NCBI GenBank assembly: GCA_017399485.1
Contig: JAFQCA010000023.1
Coordinates: 101,827 to 165,826 of the forward strand
Length of the DNA stretch: 64,000 nucleotides
Direction of reading: 5' to 3'
Origin: Alistipes sp.
GTDB taxonomy: Bacteria > Bacteroidota > Bacteroidia > Bacteroidales > Rikenellaceae
The notes beneath the pieces are model-generated. The model did no database searches and was not told where the DNA came from. It saw nothing but the letters and a program-made list of their open reading frames with translations. Positions 59,682-64,000 of the stretch are shown here, one piece after another (positions within the stretch are counted from its first letter, which is position 1; the number at the start of each line of letters is the position of its first letter). Both the position numbers and the translations under genes were made by a program.

Positions 59682-59840
59682 ATGGATAAGTACAGATGTA
59701 TTCCTTGTGGATGGGTGTATGACCCTGCGAAGGGTGACCCCGAAAATGGCGTAGCCCCCGGTACTCCGTTTGAGGAGTTGCCCGAAGATTGGTCGTGCCC
59801 GTTGTGCGGAGCCGATAAGTCTCAGTTCGAGAAGATTTAA
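59682..59840 (+). CDS. Rubredoxin
   Basis: A 52-residue iron protein for one-electron transfer. The two Cys knuckles are [12 protein letters not shown] (C6, C9) and [11 protein letters not shown] (C39, C42), and the aromatic and acidic residues between them are standard. It often serves rubrerythrin or superoxide reductase in oxygen defence of anaerobes, but no such partner is adjacent. It stands alone between a promoter and a terminator. Confidence 0.96.
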   Translation: MDKYRCIPCGWVYDPAKGDPENGVAPGTPFEELPEDWSCPLCGADKSQFEKI

Positions 59841-59858
59841 TTCATTTTGTGAAAAAAG

Positions 59859-59890
59859 TTAGGGTGTGCCGTAACAACGACACACCCTAA
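59859..59890. terminator. Bidirectional hairpin terminator
   Basis: TTAGGGTGTG and CACACCCTAA form a perfect 10-bp outer stem between rubredoxin and the converging aspS. Confidence 0.85.
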
Positions 59891-59910
59891 TTCTTTTGTT
59901 ATCGTAATAC

Positions 59911-61665
59911 CTATTCGGGTTTTACCAACGAAAGATACAACTCATCTAACTGTGCTTGGTCGATTACCGACGGAGCATCCAACATAACGTCGCGGCCAGC
60001 ATTGTTCTTGGGGAATGCGATGAAGTCGCGGATAGACTCCGAGCCACCGAACAATGAACACAAGCGGTCAAAACCGAATGCCAAACCACCGTGAGGAGGC
60101 GCACCAAACTTAAAGGCGTTCATCAAGAAGCCGAACTGCTCCTGCGCCTTTTCGGGTGTGAAGCCCAGAATCTTGAAGATAAGAGCCTGCAACTGTGCGT
60201 CGTGGATACGGATTGAGCCACCGCCAATCTCCGTGCCGTTACATACAAAGTCGTAAGCATTGGCGCGTACACGTCCGGGGTCACTCTCCAGATATTGAAC
60301 GTCCTCGGGCTTGGGTGATGTGAACGGGTGGTGCATTGCGTAGTAACGCTCTGTTTCATCATCCCACTCAAACATCGGGAAGTCAACAATCCACAATGGA
60401 GCAAACTCCTTAGGATTACGCAATCCCAACTGCTCGGCAACGTGCAGACGCAGTGCGCAGAGTTGAGTGAGGGCCTTGAACTTCTTGCCACAAAGTATGA
60501 GCATCAAATCACCCTCCTTAGCCTCCATACGCTCGGCTATGGCCTTCAAATCCTCTGTCGAGAAGAACTTGTCTATCGAAGATTTCAAGTTACCCTGCTC
60601 GTCCAGACGAATCCATACCAAACCTTTGGCACCTACTTGCGGGCGCTTTACATAATCGGTCAAAGCATCAATCTGCTTGCGAGTATATCCGGCGCAACCC
60701 GTAGCGGCAAAGCCTACAACGTACTCCGCATCATCAAATACGGGGAATGAATGGCCGTGCGCCAAGTCGGTAATATCGTGGAACTCCATACCGAAACGCA
60801 AGTCTGGCTTATCAGAACCATACTTCTCCATAGCCTCAATCCAAGGCATACGGCGGAATGGCTCTGTGAAGTCGATGTTCATAACATCCTTGAACATATA
60901 TTTTGCCCAACGCTCGAATACCTCCAAAATATCCTCCTGCTCAACAAACGACATCTCGCAGTCAATCTGCGTAAATTCGGGCTGACGGTCAGCACGTAAA
61001 TCCTCGTCGCGGAAACAGCGTACAATCTGGAAATAACGGTCATAACCTGCAACCATCAATAGTTGCTTCAACGTCTGCGGCGATTGTGGCAAAGCGTAGA
61101 ATTGATTGGGATTCATACGGCTCGGTACGACAAAGTCACGCGCACCCTCAGGGGTAGAGCCCACCAAATAGGGTGTCTCAATCTCAAGAAAACCCTCCTT
61201 GTCGAGGAATGTACGAATGGCGTGAGCCATACGGTGACGCAACTCCATATTGCGCTGCAAGGGCGGACGACGCAAATCCAGATAACGATACTTCATTCTC
61301 AAATCATCGCCACCATCAGAGTTCTCCTCGATGGTAAACGGAGGTGTTTGAGCCTCGTTGAGTATTTTTATTTCATCGGCTGCTACCTCGATGTCGCCTG
61401 TAGGCATTTTGGGGTTCTTTGATGAACGCTCAATGACCTTACCTGTTACCTGCAATACGAACTCTCGGCCCAAACGAGCGGCAGCCTCACGAGTTGCCTC
61501 AGCCGAGTTCTCCTCTACTACAATTTGTGTAATGCCGTATCTGTCGCGCAAATCGATAAAGGTCATTGCTCCCAGATTACGAACCTTCTGTACCCATCCG
61601 GCAAGTGTTACATTTTGACCAATGTGCTCACTGCGCAACTCGCCGCAAGTATGACTTCTATACAT
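59911..61665 (-). CDS. aspS: Aspartate--tRNA ligase
   Basis: A class II aminoacyl-tRNA synthetase. The ATG at 61665 ([17 protein letters not shown]) gives 584 residues; the extension to 61737 runs across the promoter. An N-terminal OB fold is followed by the catalytic domain with motif 2 [18 protein letters not shown] and motif 3 GLAFGFDRL, plus the bacterial GAD insertion. Whether it also charges tRNA-Asn cannot be told. Confidence 0.97.
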   Translation of the reverse strand: MYRSHTCGELRSEHIGQNVTLAGWVQKVRNLGAMTFIDLRDRYGITQIVVEENSAEATREAAARLGREFVLQVTGKVIERSSKNPKMPTGDIEVAADEIKILNEAQTPPFTIEENSDGGDDLRMKYRYLDLRRPPLQRNMELRHRMAHAIRTFLDKEGFLEIETPYLVGSTPEGARDFVVPSRMNPNQFYALPQSPQTLKQLLMVAGYDRYFQIVRCFRDEDLRADRQPEFTQIDCEMSFVEQEDILEVFERWAKYMFKDVMNIDFTEPFRRMPWIEAMEKYGSDKPDLRFGMEFHDITDLAHGHSFPVFDDAEYVVGFAATGCAGYTRKQIDALTDYVKRPQVGAKGLVWIRLDEQGNLKSSIDKFFSTEDLKAIAERMEAKEGDLMLILCGKKFKALTQLCALRLHVAEQLGLRNPKEFAPLWIVDFPMFEWDDETERYYAMHHPFTSPKPEDVQYLESDPGRVRANAYDFVCNGTEIGGGSIRIHDAQLQALIFKILGFTPEKAQEQFGFLMNAFKFGAPPHGGLAFGFDRLCSLFGGSESIRDFIAFPKNNAGRDVMLDAPSVIDQAQLDELYLSLVKPE

Positions 61666-61708
61666 AAAGATATATTTTATTAGTTTTCTATATCGTGCTA
61701 AAAACATA

Positions 61709-61737
61709 CAAAAGTAATAAAAAATACCGATATACAA
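61709..61737 (-). promoter_or_regulatory. aspS promoter
   Basis: On the minus strand TTG (61735-61737), 18 bp, then TACTTTTG (61709-61716), about 43 bp before aspS. Confidence 0.55.
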
Positions 61738-61865
61738 TCGTTTTCCTTGATAGTCGATGTTTGCATCTGCCTATTTTTGTATTTTTTTTGCCAAAAGAGT
61801 CTGTTCGGAGACCTAAGATGCTGTAAAATTTGTTTTTTATATGCTTATTTGCTAATTTCGCATTT

Positions 61866-62330
61866 ATGATTGAATTAGCACAAGACGAAAATAGGTCCTT
61901 GCAGGACAAAAAGTTTATGCGTCAGGCAATAGATGAGGCACGAAAAGCGTTAGTAGAGCAGGAGGTCCCCATTGGAGCCGTTGTTGTATGTGGCGGACGG
62001 GTGATTGGACGGGGGCATAATTTGGTTGAGACCTTGTGTGACGCTACGGCCCACGCCGAGATGCAGAGTATAACCGCTGCAGCGACAACGCTTGGCGGAA
62101 AATATTTGAAGGGATGTACGCTATACGTTACTGTTGAGCCGTGTGTTATGTGCGCCGGAGCCTTGGCGTGGAGCCAGATAGATAGGGTGGTGTATGGCGC
62201 TGCCGACCCCAAACGCGGATATACAACAGTCGGAGGAGCAATTTTTCACCCCAAAACGATAATCGAAGGTGGTGTGTTGGCAGATGAGTGCGAAGCCTTG
62301 ATGAAGGACTTTTTTAAGCAGTTACGTTAG
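61866..62330 (+). CDS. tadA: tRNA-specific adenosine deaminase
   Basis: Converts A34 to inosine in tRNA. The ATG at 61866 gives 154 residues. The zinc site is H63-A-E65 with C93 and C96 in EPCVMCAGAL, and the VPIGAVVV strand precedes it. Guanine deaminases share the fold, but the TadA motifs DATAHAEMQ and YGAADPKRG are present. Confidence 0.93.
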   Translation: MIELAQDENRSLQDKKFMRQAIDEARKALVEQEVPIGAVVVCGGRVIGRGHNLVETLCDATAHAEMQSITAAATTLGGKYLKGCTLYVTVEPCVMCAGALAWSQIDRVVYGAADPKRGYTTVGGAIFHPKTIIEGGVLADECEALMKDFFKQLR

Positions 62331-62378
62331 CGAAAATTGTCAATAGAGAGAGTTGATAGCAGTTATTTGCACTGAAAA

Positions 62379-62409
62379 TTTGTTGTATGAGAAAAAAACT
62401 TTAACTTTG
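62379..62409 (+). promoter_or_regulatory. Promoter of the TPR protein gene
   Basis: TTTG (62379-62382), 19 bp, then TAACTTTG (62402-62409). The leader to the start codon is about 75 nt. Confidence 0.65.
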
Positions 62410-62492
62410 TAAGTCGTTTCGATGAATTATGTCGGATGACGTGAGCCTTAAGAAAAGAATTATAAAATTAATAACTGAATTTATTTACTATT

Positions 62493-63458
62493 ATGAAAAA
62501 GTTAATTTTGATGGTAGTTGCGTTGATGGGTATCACTGTTGTATCAGCGCAGAACGTGATGGATGTTGCTAAAGAGGCTAACGCTGCACTTGAGGGCAAG
62601 AACTATGCAAAGGCTGCGGAGTTGCTTGAGAAGGTAATCGCTGATGGCTCTTTGGAGGAGGATGATGCTATCTTGGAGCAGGTTAGTTCAGCAAAGAAGA
62701 ATCTTCCTATCGCTTATTTCTACACAGGTCGTCTTGCTGCCGCTGCTGCAACAAAGGCTACTGAGGCAAAGGTTAAGGATGCAAAGTATGCAGAGGCTAT
62801 CGCTGCTTTGGATAAGGCTGTTGCTACAGCGAAGAAGTACAAGCAGAATGCTGCTTTGAACAATGCCGGTAAGATGTTGGGTATGGTTTACCAGTCACAG
62901 GGTGGTACATACTTCAATGGTGGCGATTTCGCTAAGGCTGGTGAGATTTTCGCAAAGGGTTATGCTGCCGATAAGACTAATACTAACCTCGCTATGATGT
63001 TGGCTGAGAGTTATTTCAAGTCAGATAAGTTCAACGAGGGTGTTAAGGTTTGCTCAGAGGTTGCTGCTCTTCCCAGCCCCAAGTATGATGCTGCTATCGC
63101 ACAGGCAAAGAAGACTATGGCACAGTATACAAATAACAAGATTGCTACATTGCAGCAGGCTAACGACTTTGACGGCATCATCGCTATGGCAGAGTCTATC
63201 GCTGACAAGGCTTTGGCACAGCGTGTATTGGTACAGGCTTATTTCTTGAAGAAGGACTACGCTAAGGTAATTGAGATTGGTGAGGCTGCTGCTGAGGCAC
63301 AGACTGACGATGAGGGTAAGAGCGCAGTTTACTTCAACCTTGGTTCTGCTTACAACGCAAAGGAGAACAAGGCAAAGGCTTTGGAGTGCTTGAAGAAGGT
63401 AACTGCTGAGCCTTATGCAACACCTGCAAAGGCTGCTGTAGCAGAACTCTCTAAATAA
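62493..63458 (+). CDS. Exported tetratricopeptide-repeat protein
   Basis: A 321-residue protein with a signal peptide (cleavage likely after VVSA). Alanine-rich TPR-like helices fill the rest: units around 30-48, 135-175 and 275-315 have the Tyr/Ala pattern (YFNGGDFAKAGEIFAKGY, YFNLGSAYNAKENKAKALECL). No enzyme motif is present. It is probably periplasmic and acts in protein contacts. Strong promoter elements and codon use rich in common codons suggest high expression. Confidence 0.82.
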   Translation: MKKLILMVVALMGITVVSAQNVMDVAKEANAALEGKNYAKAAELLEKVIADGSLEEDDAILEQVSSAKKNLPIAYFYTGRLAAAAATKATEAKVKDAKYAEAIAALDKAVATAKKYKQNAALNNAGKMLGMVYQSQGGTYFNGGDFAKAGEIFAKGYAADKTNTNLAMMLAESYFKSDKFNEGVKVCSEVAALPSPKYDAAIAQAKKTMAQYTNNKIATLQQANDFDGIIAMAESIADKALAQRVLVQAYFLKKDYAKVIEIGEAAAEAQTDDEGKSAVYFNLGSAYNAKENKAKALECLKKVTAEPYATPAKAAVAELSK

Positions 63459-63498
63459 TTTGTAGCGAGAGATATTGCTAATTAGAGATTATACGTTT

Positions 63499-63530
63499 AC
63501 GCCGCGATTTATGTCGCGGCGTTTTTTTTT
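63499..63530 (+). terminator. Intrinsic terminator after the TPR gene
   Basis: ACGCCGCGA and TCGCGGCGT around a 6-nt loop, followed by about nine T. Confidence 0.9.
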
Positions 63531-63628
63531 ATGCAATGTTACATATTCAGGTTGGTATGTTCAAGTGCAGGCGGTTGCTACGCATCTGTTTTGGTATGTT
63601 ATTGTGGGGAGTGTCGTCTTCTTTTGTT

Positions 63629-63683
63629 GTCATTGCGAGGAGCATAGCGACGTGGCAATCTCAAAACCGATGTTCGCAATGAC
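63629..63683. repeat. Palindromic repeat of the ATTGCGAGGAGC type
   Basis: The ends GTCATTGCGA and TCGCAATGAC are perfect inverted copies around CGTGGCAATCT. This motif is a widespread dispersed repeat in several bacterial groups, probably MITE-like. A small reading frame that runs through it (63475-63708) is not considered a gene. It lies in the 313-bp gap between the TPR gene and rpmE, which otherwise holds only two terminators. Confidence 0.65.
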
Positions 63684-63718
63684 ACTATTCTCAAGCCTAA
63701 TGGAATAATCTCCGAAAA

Positions 63719-63751
63719 AAATATGCTCGGTCACATTGGCCGAGCATATTC
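63719..63751 (-). terminator. Intrinsic terminator after rpmE
   Basis: AATATGCTCGG and CCGAGCATATT; on the minus strand the stem is followed by T-rich sequence. The stem matches that at 36071-36106. Confidence 0.75.
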
Positions 63752-63771
63752 CATAAGCAACTCCTTTTGGA

Positions 63772-64000
63772 TTACTTGTTCTTCTTATCGTAGCGCTTTG
63801 CGTAGCGGCTCATAAACTTATCCACACGACCTGCGGTATCAACCAACTTCATCTTACCAGTGTAGAAGGGGTGAGATGTGTTAGAGATTTCCATCTTGTA
63901 TACAGGATAGGTTTCGCCGTTCACTTCGATGGTCTCTTTTGTCGAAACGGCGGACCGGCACAAAAACACGTGGTCGTTCGACATATCCTTGAACGCCACC
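63772..64000 (-). CDS. rpmE2: Large ribosomal subunit protein bL31, type B (start outside window)
   Basis: The frame is open to the window edge. The visible 76 residues ([18 protein letters not shown]...[29 protein letters not shown]) lack the usual first dozen residues of bL31. The zinc-binding Cys set of type A is absent ([10 protein letters not shown] instead of CSxCHPF), so this is the zinc-independent type B form. Confidence 0.94.
   Translation of the reverse strand, partial: VAFKDMSNDHVFLCRSAVSTKETIEVNGETYPVYKMEISNTSHPFYTGKMKLVDTAGRVDKFMSRYAKRYDKKNK

Noticed and set aside
63475..63708. A 77-codon plus-strand frame after the TPR gene
   Set aside because: It runs through a terminator and through the dispersed ATTGCGAGGAGC repeat, with no sign of coding constraint.
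1..64000. CRISPR arrays, tRNA or rRNA genes, transposases, prophage genes
   Set aside because: None was visible: no regularly spaced direct repeats, no tRNA-like T-arm/acceptor pattern and no recombinase or phage motifs.

Overview
The window comes from a member of the Bacteroidota, order Bacteroidales, most likely Alistipes/Rikenellaceae-like (genus is inference). Evidence is the repeated promoter form TTTG or TTG, about 19-21 bp, TAnnTTTG; starts without clear Shine-Dalgarno sequences; the Bacteroidales arginine cluster; an Rnf operon; and fimbrillin-type lipoproteins. No tRNA, rRNA, CRISPR array, transposase or prophage was seen. Coding density is high and most genes sit in short operons separated by clear hairpin terminators.

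Layout. 1-0.8 kb: end of a transglutaminase-like gene. 0.9-10 kb: argR divergent from a GNAT-argG-argC-argD-argB-argE-argH-thiL operon, with ArgR-box-like palindromes between them. 10-16.3 kb, minus strand: flippase and aroQ; phosphotransacylase and ackA; an M64 peptidase with an OmpR-type regulator. 16.5-22 kb: DUF349 protein, pyrG (with an apparent one-base deletion) and yidC. 22-24 kb: membrane LytTR regulator and a small membrane protein. 24-29.4 kb, minus: rsfS-ftsH-cdsA-psd-AI-2E transporter-riboflavin kinase. 29.5-34 kb: oxyR divergent from trpS-ClC-HAD. 34-41.6 kb, minus: pan genes, dipeptidyl peptidase III, cysQ, and a three-gene operon of a degenerate receiver, a repeat protein and a GT2-like membrane protein. 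41.7-42.3 kb: rplU-rpmA. 44.5-58 kb: trkA-deoxynucleoside kinase-RNA methyltransferase-MerR-Nif3-Zn-ribbon, then nadE-rseC-rnfBCDGEA. 59.5-64 kb: rubredoxin, aspS, tadA, a TPR protein and L31.

The most unusual content is a module present twice (about 42.4-43.7 and 58.0-59.5 kb). Each copy has a promoter, a 41-codon upstream ORF with conserved ends (MLRH at the start, VILPPPYM at the end) and a divergent middle, a run of nine C encoding Pro-Pro-Pro, a small hairpin straight after the stop, a strong intrinsic-terminator-like hairpin exactly 40 nt downstream, a 40/41-residue peptide with the shared core VEQGFAQSG, and a fimbrillin-like lipoprotein. A +1 slip in the C run would in both copies give a 66-residue product whose reading frame runs through the terminator stem and stops in its last arm. 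Differences between the copies in that extension fall mostly at third codon positions. I infer a leader-ORF attenuator or slippage switch for surface lipoprotein expression. I do not recognise it as a described system.

Other points of note: two copies of a roughly 115-bp palindromic repeat with compensatory stem changes; a NadE whose glutaminase domain lacks its catalytic cysteine; a riboflavin kinase without the usual FAD synthetase half; and OxyR with both redox cysteines at the E. coli positions.
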